From Galbula dea (taxonomy: Eukaryota; Chordata; Aves; Piciformes; Galbulidae): a stretch of DNA of 64,000 nt. The position numbers and the translations under genes are program-made. The notes under the pieces are model-generated. The model searched no databases. It worked only from the letters and a program-made list of their open reading frames with translations, and was not told the DNA's origin. Shown piece by piece: positions 38,831 to 51,335 of the stretch; positions within the stretch are counted from its first letter, which is position 1; each line of letters begins with the position of its first letter. The DNA lies in the NCBI GenBank assembly GCA_013399015.1, contig VWZX01010273.1, positions 4,282,095 through 4,346,094 of the forward strand. Reading direction: 5' to 3'.

Positions 38831-40160
38831 TTTCTCTCCAGGGATTTGGCATCAGAGAATAACAAAGCTGGAGGTGAATTTTTGGGACAGGAGCAGACAG
38901 CAAGTGACATCTTGAACCGAGAATTTCGTGGGCTGCACTGGGGTAGTGAAGCAGCGTGCAAAGAGACTAAGCACAGAGCCAAGCAGGTAAGGAGTGTTTT
39001 GCAGGACACCTCAGATGCCTCTTGGCCACCCCCCAATCATCCCTCAGTCATGCCTTAGCTGCCTCTTGGCCCCCAGAGTATCTGGGAGACAACAGCTCAT
39101 GCCAAACCCAAAGCTTTCCTTTCCGCTTTCCAAATAGCAGAGAGAGCATTTCTAGAGCATATTGAAGGGTATGTATTTATTTATTCATTCACCAAGGAAG
39201 GGAAGAGGTCAAAAGCCAACAATTTTAATGAGAACTTAACTTATCATGCAGAATAAGGTACTGCATGACACAGCAACTTTTCAGGTCAACCTTTTTAAAA
39301 ATGAATTGTCAAAAAAAAGACTGCTGAAAAAGAAAAAACAAAGACTGACTTCAGACAGGTCTCCCCTGCTAGGATCTGGGGTGGGGATTGAGTGGAGTTT
39401 CAGCTTTTCTCCCTCTGTCAGACAGCACACTGAGCAGCAGAACACTTGCTGGTCTCTGCTACCCAAGCCACCCGAGGTGACTTCTGCAAACGTTGACGGG
39501 CCTTTTAAAAGAGCTGGAAAAGGCATTTTAGAGATGACTTATTTTTCAGCAAAAGCCTTGCCCGGCCGGGGGTACTTCTGGGATGTAATCAGTGAATGTA
39601 GAATGTCCATAGGGATTTCCTTAGAGGGGAAAAGGCATTTTAGTGAATTGTAACTTGTTTCAGCAAAGATCTTTTCCAGCTCAGGGTAGGGCTTCCCCAG
39701 TTACCTTCTTAACAGGCTGCTTTTCTCCTTTCTAGACCCTATGTTCTCAGCTATGGCAAGTAACATGGAAGAAACCTTGAAACTCTGTACAGGGGGAGGC
39801 CTGACAAAATGATTTCTCTCTTTATAATCTGAAAAGGAAACTATGACCCATTTTTTCCAAAAGCAGTATTAAAAAAAGGCAGAGCAATGTGACATAAGCA
39901 ACACAGAACAGTCCACCTTTGGATTAAAAAGTTGCTATTTCAAATTTCCCAGATAGTTCCTATGTTTGCAATTGCCTCCCAGAGACTGACAAAAGCCGTG
40001 AAGGAGGTGTGTAGTTTGGCGTGATAAATCCTTCTCTGTACCACAGGGTCAAGGAGGAGTGTTGTTCTTGTGAGGTTTCCAAAAACAAGAGATCAAAAGC
40101 AAGCTAGCTATGAAATAAAACTGGGGCTAAACCATCCTGAAACATGAAATAAAAGAAACC
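38831..40160. other. Gene-free DNA
   Basis: No gene recognised. A frame at 39,246-39,653 (+) has no motif and includes a lysine-rich A-run translation, so I leave it out. TATTTATTTATT at 39,171-39,185 is a small (TTTA)n tract. Confidence 0.55.
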
Positions 40161-40164
40161 CTCG

Positions 40165-41010
40165 CCAGTGAGCACAGTTCCATGTGAGCTCAAAGGAGTC
40201 TTCCCACTGGCTTGTGAATTACAGCCCATTCCCAGCTCAGAGATCTGCATTTTCAGACTGTCTAAGCCCCTCTCCAGGGAAGGGCTGCAGCCTCCCTGGC
40301 CGTCAGGCCATCCACAAAGTTCTCCTTTGCCTCAGGCTCCTCTTCACAGCCCGTTTGCCTTTAATATTGACATGCTCACACTTGGCGGTATTATTCAGAG
40401 CTTTGGGTCTGATGATCATATTTATATGGCTGACACCCAGTCCTACTTGCCTATTCCTGTGGATTCCCGTGAAGTGCTGTCATGGCTTATTACCTGTCTA
40501 TCTGCACTTCAAGCCTGGGTGACTTTTAATTTTTTGAAGATTAATACTGGGAAAACACGATGGCTTTAGATTGGTTTAGTTCACCTCCCGCATGTAGGGT
40601 TTTATGATATATAATACTGTGTTGCACACAGCTTGGGAGCTGGTTTCACTGCTAGGCTCTTAAAAACGGTCTTATTTTATCTGAAATAAACCTTTTCAGA
40701 GGTGTATCAGCAAGAGGAGAGAAAGGAGTTGGATTTTAGAAACTTCTGCGACTTTTGCTGCATGTTGCTTGTCAGACTGAGGAGCCCTTGTTCATGCCTC
40801 AGTCTAATCCAGAGTTGTGTATCATAGCTCAGCGATAATTGGAAACTCTTCTCACTCCAGCATTTTCAGCTGTTGTAAAAGTCTGCAGCTAATGTCATAA
40901 CAAGAATTAAACTGTCTCATCATATTACGCCCATCTTAGATGACTTCGCTGGCTATTAAGGTGACAGCGCATTGATTTAAAATTTGTGTTAATTGTTTAC
41001 CCCTTCTTGC
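40165..41010 (+). mobile_element. Ancient L2-like LINE relic with readable reverse transcriptase
   Basis: A frame at 40,168-40,569 (133 codons, no internal stop) reads as the palm/thumb part of an L2/CR1-clade reverse transcriptase. It contains LPQAPLHSPFAFNIDMLTL, then GSDDHIYMADTQSYLPIPVD, then LQAWVTFNFLKINTGKT. Family members carry YADDTQ at the second block; here it is YMADTQ, so one of the two catalytic aspartates is lost. After a stop, 40,890-40,955 gives NVITRIKLSHHITPILDDF, matching the family's C-terminal ITRTxxxxHITPIL region in the right order and spacing. The copy is dead but unusually legible for such an old element. No endonuclease domain and no 3' end were identified. Confidence 0.8.
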
Positions 41011-41490
41011 AGAGGCTTTCTTGGGGTTTTTGTAGCAACCTGCAGGCTTTCTGTAGCTGTGGATTATCTTTGCGTTCATCTTTATATGGATGTATAAAAA
41101 ACCATCCTCTCTTTGTGTGGATCACATCACGTAATACCATCAGCCTGTGGATTTCTTCAGCACGTATATTCCCAACATGGATCACTTTTAAAATAAGCCA
41201 GTGGAGAGGACATGGCTGGTTTTGATAGCACAAGACTTTAAGAGGCTTTTTTTCCCGATGTAGTTTTTATTTATATTTGTTTTTCTCAGTTTTTCTGGCT
41301 ACAAATAGCAAGGGTGTGATTTTAGATAGACAAATATACTTGCTCTTCCTACAAAACCTGTCACTTTATAGGTTTAACAGAGAAAGTGGCCTGTACCTCT
41401 CTCTCTGCAAATCAGGCCTTACAGTTCATCATCCTCAGGCTTCCACTTTTGGGGTGAATATACCAATCCCTATGTAAGTCCATGATAACA
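41011..41490. other. Gene-free DNA downstream of the LINE relic
   Basis: Possibly includes the remaining tail of the LINE (41,020-41,130). No other feature is visible. Confidence 0.45.
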
Positions 41491-42200
41491 AACTTTATAC
41501 CCAGAACCGAGAAAGAAAATTGCTTTGTGTAATACCCCGTCTCGCTGGCACAAAATGAGCATCACCTCAAGGTGAATTTGGCATGTTTGATGATCACAGG
41601 GCTGGTAAATAAGGGGCATTTTCTTTTTTTTCCCCATGATCTACTTCTCCAAATCCATAAACAGTGTATTTCTCAGCAGATGTTTTAAAAAATCCGTTAT
41701 TGTCTCCATGACCATGGGTTTTATTCAGTCCCTTCACTGAGGGCTGTAACATTTTTCACCTTCTGCTCCACTTTGTTGAGCTTTCTTTCACTGCAGTAAT
41801 TGTTGAATGGGAAATGAGAAGATGTCAACTTGTCCTAATGAAAACCTATTCCAGGTTAAGGGAAAAAATGTAAGTAATCAAGTAAGTAATAAATATTTAT
41901 TTGTGAGTTTAAAATCCCACTGTTTCTTGTCCCAGATTAAACCTTATCTAATGGACTTCTTCCTGCAGAGACCTGCTCTGCCTTCCCCGGACATGAAGTG
42001 CTAATCCCATAACCAGCCCTTTCTTCGCTGCATCTCCCACTAGTTCTTTTTTCGCTTTTTAGTAAAAACATGATCTTGTGCATGAGCTGCAGCTGTATTT
42101 TACAGTTCTCTAGCGGCCAGTACATTTTGCACAGTTTATAGCTTATAAACATGATTGTAAATTGCAAAACTATTCCTGGTTATTTCAGTTCCCAGCATCT
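41490..42200. promoter_or_regulatory. Candidate conserved non-coding block
   Basis: Repeat-free sequence with ordinary complexity and A+T-rich factor-type motifs, for example TCAAGTAAGTAATAAATATT near 41,880 and GCTTATAAACATGATTGTAAATTG near 42,141. Small frames are not convincing. The assignment rests on texture only. Confidence 0.28.
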
Positions 42201-43829
42201 ATACCTGGGGAAAAGCAAAGTATCCCAACTGTCATTAGAAAGCACTTCATTAGAAAAAAAAAACATTCACTATTTATATTTTGAGCAAAGTGCCACTCAC
42301 TTGTATGAATAAAGCATGTGCTTTCCCAGGCCGCTGCTGGCTGTTCCCTGCACACCAGTAGACTCGGCCAGCACCAGCACCCACGCATGACAGAGTCTCA
42401 AAACCAAGAGGGATTTGCTGTAATAGCTCCAGCAACGAGCCCGGCTGCTAGCTGGTGCTGAGGACTGCCTGGCTGCTCTCCCCATGAAAGCCCTGCCAGC
42501 AAGGTAGTCTGTATTTAACGGGAACTTTTCTGCCTTTGAAATACATTGCTTGGTTCACAACCACCATGCTTTAAAAGCCTTTTGTTTCATTCTTGTTTTG
42601 ATGAACTTCTTTCCCTTTGATGTTCATCTGGAGTTTAATCGCGATAAAATGCGCACAATGGTTAGATTGTGGAAGAGAAAAGGTGCTGGGAAAGCACAAT
42701 ACAGCACATTATCCGCTGTCTCCCCTGCGCTGCTCTCTTGGCAGGCAGCAGCAAGTGCTGCAGTGAGAGAAGAGGGGTGACAGCCTAGGCATCCTGGACT
42801 CCTGCTGTCTCCCGCCGGAGCGAGAGCCGAGACCGGACTCACGGTAGAGGATCAGGCATAGCCAGACCAGGGGAAACGCTCGCTGCTGCCAGCACTCAGC
42901 CCTTGGTGCCCGCCTGCAGCTGCGACATTGCAGCGCTAGTCAGTCCCAGTTTAGGGCACCCGACCTGGAAGACCTCCTCTGGCCTCAGACACCAATGGCC
43001 AGCCTCAGCATGACGCTACGTGGACAGGATGCATCCCAGCTCCCTCACTAGACATCAGCATTCCACGTCAGCACCCTGTGTCAACATCTCTCCCATCTCC
43101 CCTGCCTCTAGCATGGGAAGGTGGAAGTTTGAGGAAACGCCCCTGAAGCACCTGAATGCTCCAGCGCAGACACCACCCTCTTCCCAAGCTGCCGGTGCCA
43201 CTGGTGGTACTTGCTGCTGTTTGGAATCTGGCTCTTAGGGTCAGGCTCTTCCGTGAGCAGCTCAATTTTCTTTAAAAGATACGTTTCCTCTCCACGTGAT
43301 GAGAGGAAATCTCAAAAAGTAGGAGACAAAGGGAACCCTTAAATGTGCTACTTTCACAGTCTTTCCTCAATTTTAAGAAAGGGCACTGAGGAACCATCTC
43401 AGAAGGCAAGATGGGACAGCGTGGCCAGTGGCCACCATGGCCAGTCCAGAAGGCTTTTTGTCTGCAGGCCAGTGATCACCCAGACAAATTTCTCCCAGAC
43501 CCTCTGTGGGCTTGGGACCCTCAGAGGTCTAAGTCTCCTTGAGAAGTATTTGTGCATATTAATTCCTGGAGCCACCCACTCGTCCTGCAGCCAAGGACTT
43601 TTGCAGACAATCAGGGCCAGTGCCACTCACCTAGATACCACCTTGCAGTGGTGCCCTGCAGTGCCCAGGAACTCCTGTGGAAAGGGCAGTGCCCAAGCTG
43701 CACCCTCATGCCTGCTGGGTCTGGCAGACTGAGGTGACCTGGTGACACCTCTGTGACTCAGGTATTGTCCTTGTCCCCTCCTTGTCTCATCCCTGCCTCT
43801 GGGCAGCTGCTGCTCTCAACTGCGTCATG

Positions 43830-43909
43830 GCACATGCCAGCATGGGTCACATCACAGCACATGCCATCCCTGGTCACATCTCAGGATGCACCTACCCCGG
43901 TCACACCCT
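43830..43909. repeat. Imperfect tandem repeat, about 27 bp x 3
   Basis: Units starting GCACATGCCAGCATGGGTCA, GCACATGCCATCCCTGGTCA and GATGCACCTACCCCGGTCAC line up with the same GGTCACA(C/T)C core. A small minisatellite. Confidence 0.7.
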
Positions 43910-46724
43910 GTCCCTGCAGCAGGCAGGGCCACAAGGCTAGGTTGCAAACTCTGTCCCCTCCCAGGCTGGGCACATTTCCAATGCCATCTTGCACCCCAGA
44001 ACCCATTTCTGCTACCATGATCCCAGACCCTCAAGAACAGGCACAGTATGTATTTGGGGTATTTTTGTGCAGCACCAATGCAGTAAGTCATGTTTCGTGA
44101 AGCTTCTCATTTGTAGCCTAGCTCGGAAACAAGCCCCACATGCCTTTTCCAGGGACGGCTGAGATGGCTCCAGCTGTTCTAGTGCAGTTCTCTGGTTCAG
44201 GATGGGGACTCACAAGGACACAGGCTGTCTTGCCTGACCTATCCCATTGTCTGCAGACAACCCCCTGCACAATTTAAGGACGGAGTCCTAACGAACCTAT
44301 ATATAATCTAATTTCTCCTCAGATGGTCTCTGCCACCAACAGCTGTCTCTGAATTGTTTCTTTAGATCTTCTGAAGATCTCTCTTCTTACTCAAGTATGG
44401 GTTTGAGGGTTTTTCAGTATTCATTGAGTTGCAGAATTTGAGCTCACACATTTTCCATATCTTTCCTTGGATTTTAAATTTACCTTATGACATTTGTACC
44501 TACCACTGATCTGACCTACTTAGTGAATTCAAAGACATCAGAGATTAAACTGAGTGATACAGTTCAGTGCATAGTCATTGCAAGGTCCTGACAGAATTCA
44601 TTCATTTTTAGTAATAGTTTCTTGCTATTCAATAACTAATTGCAACTTTGCATTCAGAAAAATCTTTTTTGTAAAAAGATAAAATAATTTTGCTTACCTG
44701 AGAAGGTAAAACCTGTAAGCCGAAATAAGTGAACTGCACCTGAAATGTATACAAGGATTTTTAACAACACTGCTTAATACTAGCACTAATGTCTGCGAGG
44801 GTAGACCATAGTGTGCTACAGACCCTGTAAAATTTAGTTTAGCGGTGGTGAATTTTTTTTTTTTAGGAATGTTTTCCACTGCATCCCTATTTCAAACCCA
44901 GAAAGCAAACAAGTTGTAGCAGACTTTCTCTTGCAAGATGAATTTGTCAAGCTCTGCTGCTTTTTGCTGAAGTGTAAGAAACTGAAATAAAAGTGATCCT
45001 GAAGTTAAGTATCTGGCTTCAGGGCAGAGACTAGTGGGGATTTCTGTGAGCATATTCACTTTTCCTAAGATGGGGGGTGTGGGGAAACTATTCATGAGTC
45101 TAAGACTTTTCAAGACTAATTCCCTTTCCTGTTGTACTATACAGCTAACATTTTGATAGTATTTTGCAGATATGAGTGAAAACAGGAAATCACTTTGCAA
45201 TTTTGGGCAACGTCCAGTCTCTCCCTTTTATTCCATTACATTTTACATATGTGTATGTCAAGATTTCACAGCAAATAAAAATTGCCAGTGCTTAACAGCT
45301 TTCAGGAGCATTCATGCGGGGCCTGATCCAGACCCTCTCCCCATCACAGGGCAGGAGCACAAAGATCCTGGAAATCAGGCAGAAGGGTTTCAAGCAGGTC
45401 CTGAACACTGAACATCTACAAACAGCCTTGACAAGCAAAATGCTTGGAGTGTAGTGATGTGGTTTCTCAGTATTTGATACCTTGGTTTGTGCTTGGGAGA
45501 GTACTGCTGCACTATTTGTCACTGCTTTTTTCTGGCTTTTAATCCATATTATGAACATATCACCAAAGAGCCTTCCAAAATGATTACATGACTGTGACCA
45601 TGGCATGAAGGTTTGAAAAGCAGTTACTGTCTGTGTAACATCTTTCTATATTTTTACCAGTTATGTGCAAGCTGGAAAACATTTTTTGCTGCATCTGATT
45701 TGCAGCCTGTGTAAACTGCTGCTATGCTGTTAATACACCACGGGCTTATGCTGCCCTGTGGGAACCTGCACATCTAGTTTTCAGTGACCTCCTTCAGACA
45801 CAGGTGCAGACCTGCTCTCTGTATACAGGAGGTATTTGTGGATATGCTTTGCTGGGCAACAAAATATATAAAAATCTGTAAAATTAATGTGTGCCAAATT
45901 CACTTAGTAAAACTCCCCTGAGTGAGAGACCTCTGCTCAAAAAATTTATTTCTCAATGAATTTCCTCAGGTGATTGATTTATAGATGGCTGAGTAATGGT
46001 TAAAAACAGAGTGCACACAATCAACATAAATTACTAGTATTAAGTGAGCTCCAGACACTGTGAGAGTCTTTATTACTTTGTAGTATCTCTTATCAGTAAA
46101 ATAAAATTATTTCATGTAACATGAGACAAAAGTCATTTGCAAAACAGCGTATCAAACCTAACCAAGTCCAATGCATTTCTAAGCTCTGTAATGCAAGGGC
46201 TGCTCTGCTTTGTTGTTGCCATAACCACATACTCATTAGATGAGATATACAAAGATTTTTCTTAACCAAAAATCAGTTACATCTGTGGATGCTGCTTTAT
46301 AATTGAGAGAGAGATCTCTGAGCCTGCAAAGATTCAGGCAGAGTCATTACGTGGTGCACAGGGAGGAAGCTCAGAACCTCAGTGAAATCCCTTGCAGAAA
46401 CACGTGCAGAATATTTTCGGGAGCGGGGGTCTGAAGAAGGTCCTCAAGGACCATCGCCACACTCCAGCAAACACTGTCTGTCTCAGGGACAAAGTGCAAA
46501 GAAATTGCCTTAAAGCCTAGCTGGGACACCTTTAAACTGACAGAGGTCACTGCAGGTTTCATCCCATGCTCTCAGGCTCAGATGGGTGGGCAGCACTTCA
46601 TGTCCAATCCAAACCAAACTGGACCTGTGGGACCTGTGAAGAAGTGCCAGCCCACGGGGCAAGCAGGTGAGCTGTATGTGGCTCAGACCTCACTGAAGAC
46701 TCAGCGTTTGTCCCTTTGCACCCT

Positions 46725-46762
46725 TCCACTCCCCTCCCCTCCACCCACTCCCACCGCCGCCC
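46725..46762. repeat. C-rich low-complexity tract
   Basis: CTTCCACTCCCCTCCCCTCCACCCACTCCCACC-type sequence. The minus strand has several G3-G4 runs and could form a G-quadruplex. Confidence 0.6.
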
Positions 46763-48404
46763 AAGGATTTGGGGCTCCAGGAAGTTTTCTATGCTAAAGA
46801 AAGCACGTCTTACATTTTAGGGGAAGGGCAAATCACACAAATTGGAGCTGGCTTATGTAGCTGCCCCCTCCTGCTGAACAGCATATTTCTGTCTGTGTTT
46901 GACTGCGTTTTTCTACCCCATCTCCTTCTGCTCTACATGATCTGTCAATATTGGGTTTCATTTCATTTGACTTTCCTCTCTGTTAGCATCTATTCTTCCT
47001 CACTGATGTTACCTGCCTTTACCACTGCTTTTATGAGTGGTTTGGTTTGATTCAAACTGGAACTGTTAGTGTGCTATCTAGAAGTAATGACTTTGTTTAT
47101 ATCTATTTACTAGAAAATATAAATTTTTGTATTTGTATCAGCTTCATTTTTTGGATCTATTTAGAGAAAACATAAAAATCCTCTAATTTAAACCCTTTTT
47201 ATCTTGTTTCAGGCATAGGTGCCAAGAGCCATACATGTAACAAAGATGCTTCATTTACTCCTCCAAATATTCAAAGAATATGGCTATGTGCAATAAACAT
47301 CACTAAGTGCATGGCTGAAGACAAAAATAAACCAATGACAACAATTATAAAGCCGCTGCAAATTCGTCATTATCTAAGAATTTCAACACCTACTGATGTG
47401 CCTGGGCCTTTATTGCACCCTCATGAATTTAAGAGCCTGGGATGTAAAATTATTCACAAATGCAAGCCATGTGTTTGTCTACAAACTGTACAGCAGATTT
47501 TGAAACAACCAACTGAGGATCTTCTGACTGTTAGTTAAAATCTGACAGCAAAGGGAAGATCTTTGTTTTAATAAGGGAATTTGGCACATGACTCAGAGAG
47601 AAATCACACAGAATACTGGAACATTATGAAAAACCCTTATTAAAACACACTGCCATCTGGAAAACCTGGACATTCACAGGTAAAATCTGAAAAATTTGCA
47701 ACATCTGAGTCATTTCCCTTTCCTTTTACCTGCAGATCATGGATCAAGTGATGTCTGCAGTAAACCACTGAGCGGCAGACAGGGACCAGAAGGGCGATGC
47801 CTAAACTTCCATCGGACTCAGAGAGGCCAAGCGTTCCTCCACACAGCTTTAGTCTCCAGTTTCTACATCTAGGTGTAAACCTGGTTTGGGCTACGATGCA
47901 CACTTCTGCCAGATGTGGTTAGTGCTAATCAGTTATTATTTAGATCAATATAGATCTCTGCTTGATGCATGAAGCAATTGTTTATTGCTCTGTATTCTCT
48001 ATCTCTTTCCAGTTAACCATATCATTTATGGAAAACAATTAACACCCAGGCCCCCTTACTCTCCAAAATCCTACTATTACCAGTAATTTAAAGTCCTACT
48101 GCTCACAAAATATAATGCATGTAACACAGTCCTGATTTTTTTTAATGTCCTAATATAGGACAAGTAGGACATTTTTGCCATGATTTCACTATTCATGGGA
48201 TTTTTCACATCACACTGTTTAGTATTAACTGGATATGTGTGCCTGTAGAAATTAGTTGTGAAACAGCAGCATCAAATATCTGAAATGCACATCTCCAGGA
48301 CAGACTGTCTCCCTGTCCATACAAACAAATGCTTGTATGTTTCTCTCCATCCCAGCACCTGAATCAGAAATGTATGGGGTTTATTGTAAAAGCTTATGTA
48401 GAAG

Positions 48405-48650
48405 AGTGATGTCAATTAAATTAATGCTTAGACATGTTGCAGGGGACAGCAGCAATTTACAGCCACATCAGATGTCATGGCTATGGCTTCCTTAAGAAGT
48501 ATTTCTCACACTAGCAAATGTAATTACCTTTCCACTGTGACTTCCCACATGGTGATCTGAAATGCTTCAGTAAAATGAAGCAACCTATCAATACTGTATC
48601 TGTCACAGATGAGACATCTACAGGTATGGATCAGAATAATTCAGTTATTG
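48405..48650. promoter_or_regulatory. Candidate non-coding regulatory block
   Basis: Unique sequence with TAATTACC (near 48,520), paired short repeats around AATGCTTCAGTAAAATGAAGC, and no open frame of note. Weak evidence, based on texture only. Confidence 0.25.
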
Positions 48651-49920
48651 ATTTTAGGATTCTCAGTCCTCCAAAGACTGTGACAAATCTATACATTGTC
48701 CCTAAGTGATGTGGTTTGCTTTTGGATTTCTGATGATTTCATTGGGAAAAGCCTGTAAAAGTTAATGTACACAGAGAGTGCTTTGCTGCTGCCCAGCTGG
48801 GGAGGCTCTGGACCACATGTCAGTCTTTCAAAACCCAACTATGGGGCACACCACTAATTAACAGCCAGACATTGGCAGGCCAACATAATTTTCTTTTTTT
48901 AAGATAAGAAAAGCAGACCAGTTTCAATATTTGCAAATCCTGCTCTGTCCCAGATTTGCCTTGTTTTGGAATCCCCTGATATTGCTCAAGCATATATACA
49001 ATTCCTGACCTGGTTTGGTGTGGTGGTGATGGGAAGGAAGCATGCGTCTCTCAGTGCCAATCAGTAAATCTTGTTTGTAAGAATGGGCACACAGAAAAAA
49101 TCCTCTCCTGCTCTATCTTTAACTGCAGTTTGCACGTGTAGTGTTATCCCTTTGACACAATTGCCCCACAGCAGACTGTATGCAGATAAAAGTGTCCTTG
49201 TAATAAAAAGAAAGATTCTCTTTTCAAGAGGCCCAGAAAAATGAGGAGCCATGTCAATAGGTGTGTGAATGTACAGACACACATACAGCCTCCAAACATA
49301 CACACACCGTGTTTTATGTAACCAATCCTCAAGGCAATGGAAATGTTTACAGGAAATGGTCTGCAATGGCTGGCTAACGGCAGCTGAATAATGTGCTAAA
49401 GAAAGCATGGAAAAGTTCCTAACAACAACTCAAACTTCTCAATTTCAAACTAATCAGAAAAACTAAAAATGTATGAAGAAATATTCAGATTTCAGTTAAT
49501 CTTTAAGACTGAATGCACACGCAGATGAAGTATTTGGTCATTACACTGAAAAAAAACATGTAAAAGGAATTTCTAGGAATTCCCACAAATACCCTGGATA
49601 TTGTCCCCAGGGACTACTCCTGTTATTCCAAACACCACAGCAGATTCAAGATTTCCCCACTAACTCCAGGATGGCTATATCAATGTATAATCTTTCTTTA
49701 CCTAAATTGTAACCTATTCCCAAATCTAACTGGAAAGAACATGCTGGCAGAGGTGCAGAGTGGGCAGTTTTCCAGACTCCAGGTAAAGCTTGCAGTAGCT
49801 GACCCACTACAGATGAAGCTGCTACCACTAAGCAAGGCATACACTGAATACAATGCCTGAAACCATTATCTAACAGGAACTGAAGTCTAAATTATTACAC
49901 CTTAAAAATGTGACATTGCT
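48651..49920. other. Gene-free DNA
   Basis: No gene or recognised repeat. A (CA)-rich patch lies at about 49,270-49,310. Confidence 0.5.
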
Positions 49921-49922
49921 AT

Positions 49923-50011
49923 TCACAGAATCACAGAAAGTTGGGAGTTGGAAGGGACCATGAAAGATCATCTAGTCCAGCCCCCCTGCCACAGCAGGAT
50001 CCCCCTAGAAA
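49923..50011 (-). mobile_element. CR1 LINE 3' end, inverted
   Basis: TCACAGAATCACAGAAAG then TTGGAAGGGACC, ATCATCTAGTCCAGCCCCCC and CACAGCAGGATCCCCC. This is the reverse complement of the CR1 terminal block and repeat. Only the last 90 bp are present, a severely 5'-truncated insertion. The CCCCCTGCCACAGCAGG segment suggests a different CR1 subfamily from the copy at 19.6 kb. Confidence 0.92.
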
Positions 50012-50427
50012 GTAATTGTTAGTGCTTTTTGGAAGTGTTAAATTTGCTTCTGTTTTGCTTGGAGAAAGTATTTTCTTACCTTTTGTTTTCTATGATGATA
50101 TGTTATTGAGATAAACCATCTCTAAAACTGGAGAAAAACTACAATGTTCCATCTACACACGTTTTTTAAAATGGCTTCACAAAGTGCATGACAGCCTTGC
50201 AGAAAGATTTTCTGGCCCCTTAGACTGACCTGCAGAGCTAGCTGTTGCTGCTATTAATCATGCAGACGGTCCCAACTCATGATCCTCTACAAACAATATC
50301 GGCTCTGAGAAACTTCAAAGAAGCAGCTCTTCTGCACCAAAAAAAGGCTAACATTATTGTATGTACTCTACATCTCTGAAACTGCTACTTTATGCAACAT
50401 CACTACTGCATGAAATCGGATTCATCA

Positions 50428-50531
50428 TGGCCATGAGACAAGCTGTTAAAGACACAGACTCCGTGGCCACGAGAGACAAGCTGTTAAAAACACAGACTCT
50501 GTGGCCGTGAGACACAAGCTGTTAAAGACAT
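50428..50531. repeat. Minisatellite, 36-38 bp unit, 2.8 copies
   Basis: Each unit starts TGGCC(A/G)(T/C)GAGA and contains CAAGCTGTTAAA(G/A)ACA(C)AGACTC. Units begin at 50,428, about 50,464 and 50,502; the third is partial. The copies differ at a few bases. Confidence 0.85.
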
Positions 50532-51159
50532 ACTTCATACTCCTCCACATACTTCATTTGCTCTCTGCTTTCACTGCCTACCAACACACTCGGCAGACCT
50601 CAGAACCATGTAGTTCATATATAAGGCTGTACATACTCCACACTAAATAACTATAAACACTCTAGTTTTTCAAGAAAAAGCTCAATTTTACACTATAATA
50701 GGGAAAAAAAGGTATTTGGTATTGATCATGAAGGAAGATAGAAATAAAAACTTTGGTATTCAGTTTTTGCAATAAACATCACCATGCACTGTGCAAGCTG
50801 TGATTTCAGCCTAGTGACACCACCACATGGACCTGGGAACTTGTCCATCACATCGGCAGGCTTTGGATCAGACCTGTGAAAGCCAGAGCTGTATATGTGG
50901 CTTTAACTTAGTCTCTGGTGAGTCTTGCAACTCAGAGAAAAGCATGCCTCACTTGCTTCTTCACTGTTTAAACAAGTATAGACCACGTCACCAAAAAAAG
51001 GTCTGAGATTTACCCAGCAGATCAGTGAAACATCTGTGTAGTCTTTCACATATTTCACAAAGAAACATTTGACCAGTAACGTTACATCCTTTCTGAATGG
51101 CAACAAACAGGACTGTAGGCAGAGCAAGCAGATCACAAAGAAATTAAATATTGTAGAAA

Positions 51160-51335
51160 TCTACACTCTATTTCTATAGAGTCTATACAGAATACAAATA
51201 TATTCTGTGTATGGATTTATTTAATTACATTTGTATTCCATATCTAATTAAATATAGAATATGCCTACTATATATATATACATAAATATAAAAAATATAG
51301 GATTCACATATATTTAAATAAATCTATATTCAATA
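51160..51335. repeat. A+T-rich block with several inverted repeats
   Basis: Contains CTCTATTTCTATAGAG, CAGAATA-caaata-TATTCTG and ATTTAATTA...TAATTAAAT arm pairs, plus a TATATATATATA run. It resembles a low-melting, hairpin-prone tract. No terminal target-site duplication was seen, so I do not call a MITE. Confidence 0.6.

Larger units (their letters stand above)
42201..48400. other. Gene-free DNA
   Basis: No coding gene. 42,700-44,100 is G+C-richer, and chance frames of up to 129 codons occur there on both strands. A three-copy local repeat lies at 43,830-43,909 and a C-rich tract at 46,725-46,762. The remainder is A+T-rich and without recognised repeats. Confidence 0.55.

Noticed and set aside
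40168..40569. 133-codon frame as a functional reverse transcriptase
   Set aside because: Matches an L2-like ORF2, but a catalytic aspartate is lost, the N-terminal domains are missing and a stop follows.
51160..51335. MITE-like element
   Set aside because: Inverted repeats are short and nested in plain A+T-rich sequence; no terminal duplication or defined ends.
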